This document shows, in pieces, positions 36,404 to 46,324 of a stretch of 64,000 nt of DNA (its first letter is position 1; each line of letters begins with the position of its first letter). The notes under the pieces are model-generated. The model was not told the origin of the DNA and did no database searches. It saw only the letters and a program-made list of their open reading frames with translations. A program made the translations under genes and the position numbers. Source of the stretch: Pseudoalteromonas denitrificans DSM 6059. Its GTDB lineage: Bacteria > Pseudomonadota > Gammaproteobacteria > Enterobacterales > Alteromonadaceae. The stretch spans positions 180,205-244,204 of the forward strand of contig NZ_FOLO01000002.1 of NCBI RefSeq assembly GCF_900112265.1, read 5' to 3'.

Positions 36404-39097
36404 ATGGCAGATGTAAGCATAGAGAAGCTAGCCAGTGATATAGGCACAACTGTTGATAAATTAGTTAAACAGTTAGCACAAGCGGGTATCAATAAATCAG
36501 AAAGTGAAAGCGTTTCTGATACTGAAAAAACGACCCTTTTGGACCACCTTAATAAGCAACATGGTGGCACAGGTACGGCTGAACCAGCAAAAATGACTTT
36601 ACAACGTAAAAGTAAAAGTACTTTAAACGTTAAAGGTAAAAAATCAGTTCAAGTTGAAGTTCGTAAAAAACGTACATATGCTAAAAAGAGCGCAGTACAA
36701 GAACAACAACAAGAACAAGCTCGTAAAGATGCTGAAGCATTGCAAAGACGTTTAGCTGAACGTGCGGCTGAAAAAGTAGCAACAATTAAAGCTGAAGAAA
36801 ATGCAGAATTAGTTGCTAAGCAAAAAGCAAACCCTGAAGCTGCTGCAAAACTAAAGCATGAAGCAGAAGTTAAAGCAAAGCAAGAAGCAAAAGAAAAAGC
36901 ACTAGCTGCTCGTAAAGCTGCCGCACAGCCTAAGAAGGTTGTAAGTAAAGAAGAAGCACAGCGTATTGCTAAAGAGCGTCAAGAAGCACAGCGTATTCAA
37001 AATATAGCTGATGAAACAGCACGCAAAAAAGCAGAAGAGGAAGGTAAAAAGCTATCTGAAGAAGCTCGTAAACTAGCAGAAGAAAATGCTGCTCGTTGGA
37101 AAGCTGAAGAAGCAGCACGTAAAAAAGCAGAAGCAACTGCTGATTTACATGTAACAACTTCTAATGCTGCACGTGCCGCTGAAGATGAAACTGAAGCGAA
37201 AGAAGCTAAAAGTGATCGTCGTCGTAAGAAGAAAAAACCAGCTACCACAACGACTTTACGTGGTAAAGGGCGTGGTCAAAAAGCAAAATTAAAAGCACCA
37301 ACTTCTTTACAGCATGGCTTTACTAAACCAACTGGCGAAGTTAAAGCAAAAGATGTTCGAATCAGTGAAACTATCAGCGTTGCAGATTTAGCAGACAGAA
37401 TGTCAGTTAAAGGTGTTGAAGTTGTTAAAGCAATGATGAAAATGGGTGATATGGTTACAATTAACCAAATCATTGACCAAGAAACTGCACAACTTGTTGC
37501 AGAAGAAATGGGTTTCAAAGTTGTTCTTGTGAAAGAAAATGAATTGGAAACAAATGTGCTTGCTGATCGTGGTGAAGCAGGTAATAAAGAGTCTCGAGCT
37601 CCAGTTGTTACTGTTATGGGTCACGTTGACCATGGTAAAACTTCAACACTTGATTATATCCGAAAAGCTAAAGTTGCTGATGGTGAAGCTGGTGGTATTA
37701 CACAGCATATTGGTGCATACCATGTAGATACAGAAAATGGCATGATCACTTTCTTAGATACTCCTGGTCATGCCGCATTTACATCAATGCGTGCTCGTGG
37801 TGCTAAAGCAACTGACATCGTAGTACTTGTTGTTGCTGCAGATGATGGCGTAATGCCACAAACAGTAGAAGCGGTACAGCATGCTAAAGCTGCTGAAGTA
37901 CCTCTTATTATTGCTGTTAATAAAATTGATAAAGAAGGCGCTGATCCAGATCGCGTTAAAAATGAACTTTCTCAACATGATGTTATACCTGAAGAATGGG
38001 GTGGTGATGTACCATTTGTTCACATTTCAGCTAAAACAGGTGAAAATGTTGACGCTTTATTAGAGCAAATCTTGCTACAGTCAGAAGTTTTAGAGCTTAC
38101 AGCATCTAAAGAAGGTATGGCTGCAGGTGTTGTAATTGAGTCACGCCTAGATAAAGGTCGTGGTCCAGTTGCTTCAGTTCTGATTCAAGAAGGTACCTTG
38201 AAAAAAGGTGATATCGTTTTATGTGGTCAAGAGTATGGCCGCGTTCGTGCTATGCGCGACGAAAATGGTAAAGATATCACTGAAGCAGGCCCAGCGATTC
38301 CAGTTGAAATCTTAGGATTATCTGGTATTCCAGCTGCAGGTGATGAAGCGACAGTTGTTAAAGATGAGAAAAAAGCACGTGAAGTAGCACTTTACCGTCA
38401 AGGTAAATTCCGTGATGTTAAACTTGCTCGTCAGCAAAAAGCCAAACTTGAAAATATGTTTGCAAATATGACTGCAGGCGATATTTCTGAAGTTAATGTT
38501 GTACTTAAAGCTGATGTTCAAGGTTCAATTGAAGCAATCTCTGATTCTTTACAAAGATTATCAACAGATGAAGTTAAGGTTAAGATTGTAGGTACTGGTG
38601 TAGGTGGGATCACTGAAACAGATGCAACGCTTGCAGCAGCTTCAAATGCAATCGTCGTTGGTTTCAACGTGCGTGCTGATGCTTCAGCGCGTAAAGTAAT
38701 TGAAAATGAGAACCTAGATTTACGTTACTACAGTGTAATTTACGCCTTGATTGAAGAAGTTAAACAAGCGATGTCTGGTATGTTAGCACCAGAATTCAAG
38801 CAAGAGATCATTGGTTTAGCACAAGTTCGTGATGTATTTAAATCTCCTAAGATTGGTGCTATCGCAGGTTGTATGGTTACTGAAGGTACAATTAAACGTA
38901 GTAATCCAATTCGCGTATTACGTGATAATGTGGTTATTTACGAAGGTGAGCTTGAGTCTCTTCGTCGCTTTAAAGATGATGTTCAAGAAGTTCGTAACGG
39001 TATGGAATGTGGTATCGGCGTTAAGAACTATAATGACGTTAAAGTGGGTGATCAGATTGAAGTATTTGAAATTGTTGAAGTTCAGCGTTCGCTATAA
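36404..39097 (+). CDS. infB: Translation initiation factor IF-2
   Basis: A GTPase that brings fMet-tRNA to the 30S subunit. Of its 897 residues the N-terminal part (1-60) is the IF2-N domain, then comes a highly charged Ala/Lys/Glu helical region (about 80-290). A second IF2-associated N-domain (about 320-375) precedes the G domain, with [26 protein letters not shown] and NKIDKEGA. Domains II-IV, including the C-terminal fMet-tRNA-binding barrel, complete the protein. E. coli IF-2 has 890 residues. Confidence 0.97.
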   Translation: MADVSIEKLASDIGTTVDKLVKQLAQAGINKSESESVSDTEKTTLLDHLNKQHGGTGTAEPAKMTLQRKSKSTLNVKGKKSVQVEVRKKRTYAKKSAVQEQQQEQARKDAEALQRRLAERAAEKVATIKAEENAELVAKQKANPEAAAKLKHEAEVKAKQEAKEKALAARKAAAQPKKVVSKEEAQRIAKERQEAQRIQNIADETARKKAEEEGKKLSEEARKLAEENAARWKAEEAARKKAEATADLHVTTSNAARAAEDETEAKEAKSDRRRKKKKPATTTTLRGKGRGQKAKLKAPTSLQHGFTKPTGEVKAKDVRISETISVADLADRMSVKGVEVVKAMMKMGDMVTINQIIDQETAQLVAEEMGFKVVLVKENELETNVLADRGEAGNKESRAPVVTVMGHVDHGKTSTLDYIRKAKVADGEAGGITQHIGAYHVDTENGMITFLDTPGHAAFTSMRARGAKATDIVVLVVAADDGVMPQTVEAVQHAKAAEVPLIIAVNKIDKEGADPDRVKNELSQHDVIPEEWGGDVPFVHISAKTGENVDALLEQILLQSEVLELTASKEGMAAGVVIESRLDKGRGPVASVLIQEGTLKKGDIVLCGQEYGRVRAMRDENGKDITEAGPAIPVEILGLSGIPAAGDEATVVKDEKKAREVALYRQGKFRDVKLARQQKAKLENMFANMTAGDISEVNVVLKADVQGSIEAISDSLQRLSTDEVKVKIVGTGVGGITETDATLAAASNAIVVGFNVRADASARKVIENENLDLRYYSVIYALIEEVKQAMSGMLAPEFKQEIIGLAQVRDVFKSPKIGAIAGCMVTEGTIKRSNPIRVLRDNVVIYEGELESLRRFKDDVQEVRNGMECGIGVKNYNDVKVGDQIEVFEIVEVQRSL

Positions 39098-39121
39098 CTT
39101 TTAATAATTTATAAATTAATT

Positions 39122-39143
39122 AATGGGGGCTTTAGCCCCCATT
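39122..39143 (+). terminator. Strong hairpin after infB
   Basis: A 9-bp stem AATGGGGGC/GCCCCCATT with a TTTA loop, 24 bases past infB. The T tract that follows is weak, so it may attenuate rather than stop transcription into rbfA. Confidence 0.65.
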
Positions 39144-39211
39144 CGTATTTTAGAATATTTAAAATATTGTGCTTAAACAGCCAAAATTTTAATTAATTAA
39201 AGAGTGATAAA

Positions 39212-39649
39212 ATGAGAGAGTTTTCTCGTACTGATCGCGTAAGTCAGTCTATTCAAAAAGAAATAGCACTAATTTTACAAAGAGAAATAAAAGATCCACG
39301 TTTAGGTTTTGTAACAGTATCTGCTGTTGAAGTATCTCGTGATTTATCTTACGCAAGAATCTTTATAACTATCCTAGATCAGAAAGATGAAGATAGTGCA
39401 AAACAGAGTGTAGCAATATTAAATGATGCAACAGGTTATATACGTTCAGTTTTAGGTAAACGTATTCGCGCACGTATCATGCCTGAATTGAAATTTGTAT
39501 TAGATACATCATTAATGGAAGGAATGCGTATTTCTAACTTAGTTGAAACGGCGGTGCGTACCGATAATGAAAGACGTAATGATGATGACGTTAGCAATAA
39601 TGAAAATATCGCAGATAACAGCGAAGATAGTTCAACAGAGCAAGAGTAA
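39212..39649 (+). CDS. rbfA: Ribosome-binding factor A
   Basis: A KH-type 30S assembly factor of 145 residues. The start [20 protein letters not shown], the [18 protein letters not shown] strand and the [17 protein letters not shown] region are typical. The acidic Asn/Asp/Glu tail (about 118-145) is longer than in E. coli. truB begins 13 bases later. Confidence 0.95.
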   Translation: MREFSRTDRVSQSIQKEIALILQREIKDPRLGFVTVSAVEVSRDLSYARIFITILDQKDEDSAKQSVAILNDATGYIRSVLGKRIRARIMPELKFVLDTSLMEGMRISNLVETAVRTDNERRNDDDVSNNENIADNSEDSSTEQE

Positions 39650-39662
39650 TAGGTTTTAGAAG

Positions 39663-40634
39663 ATGGCAAGAAGGTCTAAAGGTCGCCCTATAAATGGAGT
39701 TTTATTATTAAATAAACAAGAAGGGCTTTCCTCTAACAATGTTTTACAACGCGCAAAAGGAATTTATTATGCCCAAAAAGCAGGGCATACTGGAGCACTT
39801 GATCCATTAGCAACAGGCATGCTGCCTATCTGTTTTGGTGAGGCAACTAAGTTTTCACAGTTTCTATTAGATACAGATAAGACTTATGTTGTTAGAGCGA
39901 AATTAGGCGTCCGTACAACAACCTCAGATTCCCAAGGTGATGTTGTTTGTGAAAAACCAGTATCAGTAACACACTCTCAGATAGAAGATGCCATAAAAAC
40001 ATTCATTGGTATCTCTGATCAATATCCATCTATGTATTCAGCATTAAAATATGAAGGTCGACCTTTATATAAATATGCCAGAGAAGGCATAGAAGTTCCT
40101 AGGAAATGTAGGGAAATAAATGTATTTAGTCTGACTTTTGATGAGTTCGATAGCGAAACCAATGAAATCCAAATGACGGCACATGTGAGTAAAGGTACTT
40201 ATATTAGAACGATTGTTGATGATTTAGGTGAGTTGCTAGGATGTGGAGCTCATGTAATTATGTTGCATCGATCAAAAGTAGGTAATTATCCAAGTGATCA
40301 AATGGTTACTTTAGATCAAATACAGGAATTACTTGATCGTGGTAAAACAAATGAGTCTGATAAAAGAGAACAAATATCTCCAGATGCATACATTGTTTTA
40401 GATTCATTATTATTGCCTATGGATACTGCTGTTGCGGATCTTGAAGAAGTGAATATTAGCGTGGAAGACGGGCAGTTTTTTGCAAATGGTCGCAGTATTA
40501 TTGTGAATAATTTACCAAATGGTGTGGTAAGAGTCACAGCTGGCAGTGATAAAATATTTATTGGAGTAGGTGAAAAAAATGATAAAGGTGAATTAAAAGC
40601 TAAGCGCACTTTAGAAAGTTTACAACCTAAATGA
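39663..40634 (+). CDS. truB: tRNA pseudouridine-55 synthase
   Basis: Makes pseudouridine 55 in the T loop of tRNAs. The family start NGVLLLNKQEGLSSN, the catalytic aspartate in GALDPLATGMLP (about residues 44-55) and YSALKYEGRPLYKYAREG are intact. A C-terminal PUA-like domain completes the 323 residues (E. coli 314). It lies in the rbfA-truB-rpsO-pnp order. Confidence 0.96.
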   Translation: MARRSKGRPINGVLLLNKQEGLSSNNVLQRAKGIYYAQKAGHTGALDPLATGMLPICFGEATKFSQFLLDTDKTYVVRAKLGVRTTTSDSQGDVVCEKPVSVTHSQIEDAIKTFIGISDQYPSMYSALKYEGRPLYKYAREGIEVPRKCREINVFSLTFDEFDSETNEIQMTAHVSKGTYIRTIVDDLGELLGCGAHVIMLHRSKVGNYPSDQMVTLDQIQELLDRGKTNESDKREQISPDAYIVLDSLLLPMDTAVADLEEVNISVEDGQFFANGRSIIVNNLPNGVVRVTAGSDKIFIGVGEKNDKGELKAKRTLESLQPK

Positions 40635-40706
40635 ATATTAACTTCATAGGATAATTTGAATCTATTTACGTTTTAGAATTAATTATCTGCGCGGTCAATA
40701 AAATAT

Positions 40707-40735
40707 TTGCAGGCAGGTATCTAAACCCGTATAAT
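40707..40735 (+). promoter_or_regulatory. rpsO promoter
   Basis: TTGCAG (40707-40712), a 17-base spacer and a perfect TATAAT (40730-40735). Transcription from about 40742 gives a leader of about 90 bases before rpsO, comparable to the leader through which S15 represses its own translation in E. coli. Confidence 0.7.
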
Positions 40736-40832
40736 CTCGCCCGAATCGTTTTTGCTGAATTAGTGATCGGCTTAAACACCCTAAGTACTTTTTTAATTAA
40801 AAGTCTAAAATTTAAATTTATTGGAGTTACAT

Positions 40833-41102
40833 ATGTCACTAAGTACTCAAGAAACTGCTGAAATCATTGCTAAATTTGCACGCGCTGAAGGTGATACTGG
40901 TTCACCAGAAGTTCAAGTTGCATTATTAACACATGATATCAACAAGCTTCAAGGCCATTTCAAAAGCCACATACATGATTTCCATTCTCGTCGTGGTCTT
41001 CTACGTAAAGTTAGCCAACGTCGTAAACTTCTTGATTACCTTAAAGGTAAAAAAGTAGAGTCTTACAAAGCGTTAATCCAAGAGCTTGGCCTACGTCGTT
41101 AA
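40833..41102 (+). CDS. rpsO: 30S ribosomal protein S15
   Basis: A primary 16S rRNA-binding protein of the small subunit. From the ATG at 40833 it has 89 residues, exactly as in E. coli, starting [17 protein letters not shown]. The conserved [14 protein letters not shown] and [20 protein letters not shown] segments are present. A TTG four codons earlier overlaps its GGAG ribosome site and is not the start. Confidence 0.97.
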   Translation: MSLSTQETAEIIAKFARAEGDTGSPEVQVALLTHDINKLQGHFKSHIHDFHSRRGLLRKVSQRRKLLDYLKGKKVESYKALIQELGLRR

Positions 41103-41126
41103 TTCGATGCTAAGATTTTGATTAAA

Positions 41127-41152
41127 AAAAGAGGCTTTTAGCCTCTTTTTTT
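41127..41152 (+). terminator. Terminator after rpsO
   Basis: AAAAGAGGC (41127-41135) pairs with GCCTCTTTT (41141-41149) and is followed by more T. It separates rpsO from pnp, probably with read-through as in E. coli. Confidence 0.85.
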
Positions 41153-41200
41153 ATGGCTGTTTATTACTATAGTGTGTTTTGTAAAGTATACTAAGCGCGG

Positions 41201-41294
41201 ATACCAATTGTAGTAGTTAATTGATCTTAAAATTTATGAAACTTATAAGCCAAATTTGAGTTTCAAAAGTACAATTAACTACTGGAATTGGTAC
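41201..41294 (+). promoter_or_regulatory. Long inverted repeat in the pnp leader
   Basis: Two 23-base arms (41201-41223 and 41272-41294) match inverted at 20 of 23 positions, around 48 bases that include a smaller GAAACT/AGTTTC pairing. In E. coli a long stem in the pnp leader is cut by RNase III and lets PNPase repress itself; this sits at the same place, 46 bases before pnp. A MITE- or REP-like element is the alternative reading. Confidence 0.6.
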
Positions 41295-41340
41295 TTAAAG
41301 CAAAACTACAATTTCATACTTATTTATTAAGGAATATTAA

Positions 41341-43464
41341 GTGCAAGCAATTATTAAAAAATTTCAATTAGGTCAACACGAAGTAACCCTAGAAACGGGT
41401 GCAATTGCACGTCAAGCATGTGGTGCTGTATTAGCAAGCATGGGTGATACATCAGTTTTAGTAACTGTTGTTGGTAAGAAAGATACAAAACCAGGTCAAG
41501 ATTTTTTCCCATTAACTGTTAATTACCAAGAGCGTATGTATGCTGCAGGTCGTATTCCAGGTGGCTTCCTTAAGCGTGAAGGTCGTCCAAATGATGGCGA
41601 AACATTAATCGCACGTTTAATTGACCGTCCAATTCGTCCATTATTCCCAGAAGGTTTCATGAACGAAGTACAAGTTATTGCAACAGTTGTATCTTCAAAC
41701 TCTGAAATTCAACCAGATATTTTAACTATGATTGGTACTTCAGCGGCACTTGCCATCTCAGGGATCCCATTTAATGGTCCTATAGGTGCATCTCGTGTTG
41801 GTTATGTAGATGGTCAATATGTATTAAACCCTTCTGTTACAGAATTAGAAAACAGCCAATTAGATTTAGTTGTTGCTGGTACTGATAACGCAGTATTAAT
41901 GGTTGAATCAGAAGCCGATGTATTACCAGAAGACGTAATGTTAGGTGCTGTTGTATATGGTCATGAACAAGCTCAAGCTATCATTACTGCAGTAAATGAG
42001 TTTAAAGCTGAAGCTGGCAAACCTACTTGGGACTGGACAGCTCCAGAAAAAAATGTTGTTTTAGCAGATAAAATTGCCGCGCTTGCAGAAGAGAAAATCG
42101 GTGCAGCTTATTTGATTACTGATAAAGTAGCACGTAAAGATGCAATCAATGATACTAAAGCGCTAGTGATTGAAACGTTAACAGCTGAACTCGCAGAAGA
42201 TGAAAAGTTAGATACTCAAGAAGTGGGTAAACTTTTAGGTTCACTAGAGAAGAAAACAGTTCGTGGTCGCATTATTGCTGGTGAAAAACGTATTGATGGT
42301 CGAGATCCTGCTTCTGTTCGTGCTTTAGATGTTAAAACTGGTGTACTCCCACGTACTCACGGTTCTTCAATCTTTACGCGTGGTGAAACACAAGCACTAG
42401 TGACTGCTACTTTAGGAACAGAAAGAGATTCTCAGCTAATTGATGACCTTTTAGGAACGCAAAAGAATCACTTCATGCTTAACTATAACTTCCCTCCTTT
42501 CTGTGTAGGTGAAACTGGTTTTGTTGGGTCTCCTAAACGTCGTGAAATTGGTCACGGTAACTTAGCAAAGCGTGGTATGAAAGCAGTAATGCCAACGTTA
42601 ACTGAATTCCCATACTCAATTCGTGTTGTATCAGAAATCACTGAATCAAATGGTTCATCTTCAATGGCTTCAGTGTGTGGTTCTTCACTTGCACTTATGA
42701 ATGCGGGTGTACCAATTAAAGCATCTGTAGCAGGTATTGCTATGGGTCTTGTTAAAGAAGACGAAAACTTTGTTGTCCTTTCAGATATCTTAGGTGATGA
42801 AGATCACTTAGGCGATATGGATTTTAAAGTAGCGGGTACTCAAGGTGGTATCACTGCATTACAAATGGATATCAAAATTGAAGGTATCACGCAAGAAATT
42901 ATGCAAATTGCTTTAACGCAAGCAAAAGCAGCACGTTTACACATACTTACAGTGATGGACGAAGCGATTTCAGCTCCTTCTGAAGAATTATCTGAGTTTG
43001 CTCCTCGTATCTACACTATGAATATTCCACCTAAGAAAATTGCTGATGTAATCGGTAAAGGTGGTGCGGTGATCAGAGCATTAACTGAAGAATTCGGCAC
43101 AACTATCGAAATCGAAGATGATGGCACAATAAAAATTGCTGCAACTGATGGTGCAAGTGCACGTGCTACAATCGAGCGTATCGAACAAATCACTGCAGAG
43201 CTTGAAGTTGGTACTATCTACAATGGTAAAGTTGTACGTATCGTTGATTTTGGTGCGTTTGTAAATGTACTTCCGGGTAAAGATGGTTTAGTTCATATTT
43301 CACAAATCTGTCAAGAGCGTGTAAATAATGTTGCTGATCACCTTAAAGTTGGTCAAGAAGTTAAAGTTAAAGTTGTTGAAGTTGACCGCCAAGGCCGTGT
43401 TCGCTTAAGCATCAAAGAAGCGATGGCTCCTGCAGCACCAACAGAGGCTCCTGCAGCTGAATAA
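41341..43464 (+). CDS. pnp: Polynucleotide phosphorylase
   Basis: A 3'-5' phosphorolytic exoribonuclease and degradosome component, 707 residues. Two RNase PH-like domains surround an all-alpha linker, with [16 protein letters not shown] in the second. A KH domain ([20 protein letters not shown], near 560) and an S1 domain (about 620-690) follow. The start is GTG at 41341, with AAGGA 7 bases upstream. Probably autoregulated through the leader hairpin. Confidence 0.97.
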   Translation: MQAIIKKFQLGQHEVTLETGAIARQACGAVLASMGDTSVLVTVVGKKDTKPGQDFFPLTVNYQERMYAAGRIPGGFLKREGRPNDGETLIARLIDRPIRPLFPEGFMNEVQVIATVVSSNSEIQPDILTMIGTSAALAISGIPFNGPIGASRVGYVDGQYVLNPSVTELENSQLDLVVAGTDNAVLMVESEADVLPEDVMLGAVVYGHEQAQAIITAVNEFKAEAGKPTWDWTAPEKNVVLADKIAALAEEKIGAAYLITDKVARKDAINDTKALVIETLTAELAEDEKLDTQEVGKLLGSLEKKTVRGRIIAGEKRIDGRDPASVRALDVKTGVLPRTHGSSIFTRGETQALVTATLGTERDSQLIDDLLGTQKNHFMLNYNFPPFCVGETGFVGSPKRREIGHGNLAKRGMKAVMPTLTEFPYSIRVVSEITESNGSSSMASVCGSSLALMNAGVPIKASVAGIAMGLVKEDENFVVLSDILGDEDHLGDMDFKVAGTQGGITALQMDIKIEGITQEIMQIALTQAKAARLHILTVMDEAISAPSEELSEFAPRIYTMNIPPKKIADVIGKGGAVIRALTEEFGTTIEIEDDGTIKIAATDGASARATIERIEQITAELEVGTIYNGKVVRIVDFGAFVNVLPGKDGLVHISQICQERVNNVADHLKVGQEVKVKVVEVDRQGRVRLSIKEAMAPAAPTEAPAAE

Positions 43465-43490
43465 TTTGAGTTAAGCTTAAATTAAAATAA

Positions 43491-43514
43491 AAAAGGGGCT
43501 TGGCCCCTTTTTTA
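43491..43514 (+). terminator. Terminator after pnp
   Basis: A 9-bp stem AAAAGGGGC/GCCCCTTTT with a TTG loop, followed by T residues. Confidence 0.87.
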
Positions 43515-43628
43515 TTACCCGATCATAATTTGCATTAATTAATCTAATTGGTTTAATTGAACTAAAAGAATAGGCTATACTCTTAAGAGTACTTCCCATT
43601 TAATCGGTTATGACAGTTAAGGAAATCG

Positions 43629-44531
43629 ATGCAATTAAAAAAATTACTTTTAGGTGCTTTTCTAGGGCTTAGTTTAGCAGCTTGTCAATCGACACCAGAA
43701 AAACAAGATTTACCTGTTGTTAATGTTGCTTTCACAACACCGCTGGAATCAAATGCGCGAAGTGAGCTGGCAATTGCGCGTTACAGTGAATTGCTCTACC
43801 GTGCTAATTTAACAAATGAGCAAAAAGCACAACTATATTATGATCGAGGGGTACTGTTTGATAGCCTAGGCATGCAAACTTTAGCATGGATTGACTTTAA
43901 TCGAACGATAAAACTGAAACCAGATTTACCCGAAGTATATAATTTTTTAGGTATCCATCTCACTTTAAGGCAACAATATACCAAAGCATATGAGATGTTT
44001 GATTCTGTTTTAGACTTAAAGCCAAAACATGAATATGCTTATCTTAACAGAGGCATTGCATTATATTATGGTGACAGAGCTCAGTTAGCTAAATCAGATT
44101 TTACTACGTTTTTAGAATATGCACCTGATGATGCATATCGTGTGGTTTGGCTTTATTTAGCTGAACAAGCAATCTCAAAACCAGAAGCCGTTAAACACTT
44201 AAAACAGCATGCAAAAAAACTTAACTCTGATAACTGGGCTTATCAACTTGTTTCTTTATACAGTGGTGAATTAAGTGAAGAAGACTTTTTAGCTGGCTTA
44301 GATAAAAATGTAGGTAATCAACAACAATATGCAGAGCGTTTGTGTGAAGCTTACTTTTATTTAGCTAAGCAATATCAATATGCAGGGAATAACCTCAGAG
44401 CTGCGGAATACTTCAAATTGGCTTTAGCAACTAATGTCCATGAATTTGTTGAATATAAATATGCTAGGCTCGAACTTCAAGTATTGCAAAATGAAGCGAT
44501 GGCTTTAGAAGCTGCAAAAATAGTACATTAA
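43629..44531 (+). CDS. nlpI: TPR lipoprotein NlpI
   Basis: An outer-membrane lipoprotein that in E. coli serves as an adaptor for murein hydrolases and the protease Prc. The lipobox LSLAAC ends at C19. TPR units are visible from residue about 60 (AQLYYDRGVLFDSLGMQTLA, then DLPEVYNFLGIHLT and HEYAYLNRGIALYYGDR). Length 300, against 294 in E. coli. It follows pnp as in E. coli. The next gene begins directly after its stop (TAA-ATG). Confidence 0.92.
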   Translation: MQLKKLLLGAFLGLSLAACQSTPEKQDLPVVNVAFTTPLESNARSELAIARYSELLYRANLTNEQKAQLYYDRGVLFDSLGMQTLAWIDFNRTIKLKPDLPEVYNFLGIHLTLRQQYTKAYEMFDSVLDLKPKHEYAYLNRGIALYYGDRAQLAKSDFTTFLEYAPDDAYRVVWLYLAEQAISKPEAVKHLKQHAKKLNSDNWAYQLVSLYSGELSEEDFLAGLDKNVGNQQQYAERLCEAYFYLAKQYQYAGNNLRAAEYFKLALATNVHEFVEYKYARLELQVLQNEAMALEAAKIVH

Positions 44532-46115
44532 ATGCCAAATTATTTTGAGATAAAGCCGAAGCATTTGCTTCGGCTTTTATTTTTGGCTGTGATCCTTATT
44601 AATATAAAACCATTTAATTTATCGGCATATTATATTAATGATAGGGCCTTAAATACTTCAATAATTCAAAAGCAAACTGCTATGCATTCAATGAATGAGT
44701 CTATGTCTAGTCTTCGTTATTTAGCATCTATCAATAATATAGATGCGATGAATTTATTGGCTCAAAGATATGAAATTCAAAAGAGTTACTTATTAGCCGA
44801 AAAACTTTATCTTAAAATAATTGTTCAAACAAAGAATAAAAATGCTAAAAAAATTGCACGCAAAAACTTATTTACATTTTATAAAAAAAATCAGTTGTGG
44901 AAAAAAATAGATTATTTTCTAAATGAAGATGATCCTAAAGATTGGACTTATTTATCTCAACTACATAACTCTCAACTGTTAACTGCATTGGCTCAAGAAG
45001 ATGTAATTGACCTTACCCAAAAGAATATTTTGACTGTAGGAGTTGACTTTGTTAGTTCTGTTAAACAATTAGATGTAGATAATATGTGTAAAGTTAATAT
45101 TGTGCCTGTTGCACGTAGCTACTCTAGTTTGACTCAATCTATTAAGCAAATCTATTCATTCTCAAAACATCCCTTCTTATCTGGTTTACCTATATGTTTT
45201 ACAAAACCCCTGTATATAAATAAATCGAAATTACCTTGTTTAGAAAATGTAAATTCAGCAATAAAATGTGATTTTACTCAGTTAGCACAAATATCTGATT
45301 GGCCTGATAATATTCGTCATTTAATGGTAATAGCTGAAGGAGGTAAAGCGAATGTTCATCAAGGAGTAATGTATTTAGCGAATGAGTCTGGTTTTAATGT
45401 ATTTAAGCACGAGTTTATGCATTTGTTTGGTTTTGATGATGAATACGAAATATCAAAATCAAAGCAAAAAAAACGGTGTAATCTAAATGCTTTAAATTTG
45501 AGATACAGCCAACTCACTTTAAAAAGAAATACTGAAGTACGGTTTAAAAATTTGAAACCCGTTGCAAGTTGTAACGGTAGTAAAATAAAAGCTTACAAGC
45601 CAGTAAATGAATTAACTTTAATGCAGTATTTAGATAAGGGGTTACCCAAAAAGTATCAAATTAAACTGACTAAAAATATAAATAAATATTTATCTATGTT
45701 TCCTGTCTTTGCCATGAATTTTGCGCAATCGACTAAAACGCGTTTTTGGTATTTATATGCCGCTAAACTCGGGTTTAAAGGTGCTTTAATTCAAGTCGCT
45801 TTATTAAAAGAAGCAGAAGGCAATATCACAACAGCTATTAAACTACTAGAACAATCAGGTGATTGGCCATTGGCGCAGTCAAATTTAGCACGCTTGTATT
45901 ATGAGCAAATGCAATATAAAAAAGCACGTAAATACTTTTTATTGGCCAGTACAAAGTCCTTAGATAGTTTTGCACAATACTTTTATGGCAAAATGTTATT
46001 TAACGGGCAAGGGGGCAAGACTGACAAAGAGGCTGCAATGCACTACTTTAAGTTATCTGCAGCACAAAATAACCCTTTGGCGATGAACTATCTGAACAGT
46101 ACCCCAGTATTGTGA
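44532..46115 (+). CDS. Putative exported metallopeptidase with Sel1/TPR-like repeats
   Basis: A 527-residue protein I cannot place in a named family. A hydrophobic N-terminus (about residues 11-30) is a signal anchor or signal peptide. The central part holds a zinc-protease signature, H293-E294-x-x-H297-x-x-G300-x-x-D303, followed by E304-Y305, which resembles the M64 (IgA-peptidase-like) HExxHxxGxxDEY pattern. Several cysteines (C186, C222, C236, C246, C316) fit an oxidising periplasm. The C-terminal 120 residues form TPR/Sel1-like repeats (QSNLARLYYEQMQYKKARKY, then YGKMLFNGQGG). It starts right after the nlpI stop, so the two are coupled. Peptidase activity is inference. Confidence 0.65.
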   Translation: MPNYFEIKPKHLLRLLFLAVILINIKPFNLSAYYINDRALNTSIIQKQTAMHSMNESMSSLRYLASINNIDAMNLLAQRYEIQKSYLLAEKLYLKIIVQTKNKNAKKIARKNLFTFYKKNQLWKKIDYFLNEDDPKDWTYLSQLHNSQLLTALAQEDVIDLTQKNILTVGVDFVSSVKQLDVDNMCKVNIVPVARSYSSLTQSIKQIYSFSKHPFLSGLPICFTKPLYINKSKLPCLENVNSAIKCDFTQLAQISDWPDNIRHLMVIAEGGKANVHQGVMYLANESGFNVFKHEFMHLFGFDDEYEISKSKQKKRCNLNALNLRYSQLTLKRNTEVRFKNLKPVASCNGSKIKAYKPVNELTLMQYLDKGLPKKYQIKLTKNINKYLSMFPVFAMNFAQSTKTRFWYLYAAKLGFKGALIQVALLKEAEGNITTAIKLLEQSGDWPLAQSNLARLYYEQMQYKKARKYFLLASTKSLDSFAQYFYGKMLFNGQGGKTDKEAAMHYFKLSAAQNNPLAMNYLNSTPVL

Positions 46116-46324
46116 TGCTTTTATTTAAGGCTAATTCATATAACTGAATTAATGTATTTTTAACTTAAGTTTATCTTTAGCTTATCAATAAGTTAATTTT
46201 TGAGCGAGAGAACCTTTATTTGTGATATTTAGTTAGAATTGACGTTTATTCACTATTCTAGCTGGGGTTATAAATGATATGATTTCAGAGATTTGAACTT
46301 CAATTTTGGAAATGAAATATACAA

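Noticed and set aside
36049-36570. A 173-codon minus-strand frame across the nusA-infB junction
   Set aside because: Antisense shadow of two certain genes; serine-rich composition arises from reading their Glu/Ala codons backwards.
41201-41294. An insertion sequence or CRISPR-type repeat
   Set aside because: Only one inverted pair, no transposase gene, no spacer-repeat pattern and no clear target duplication.
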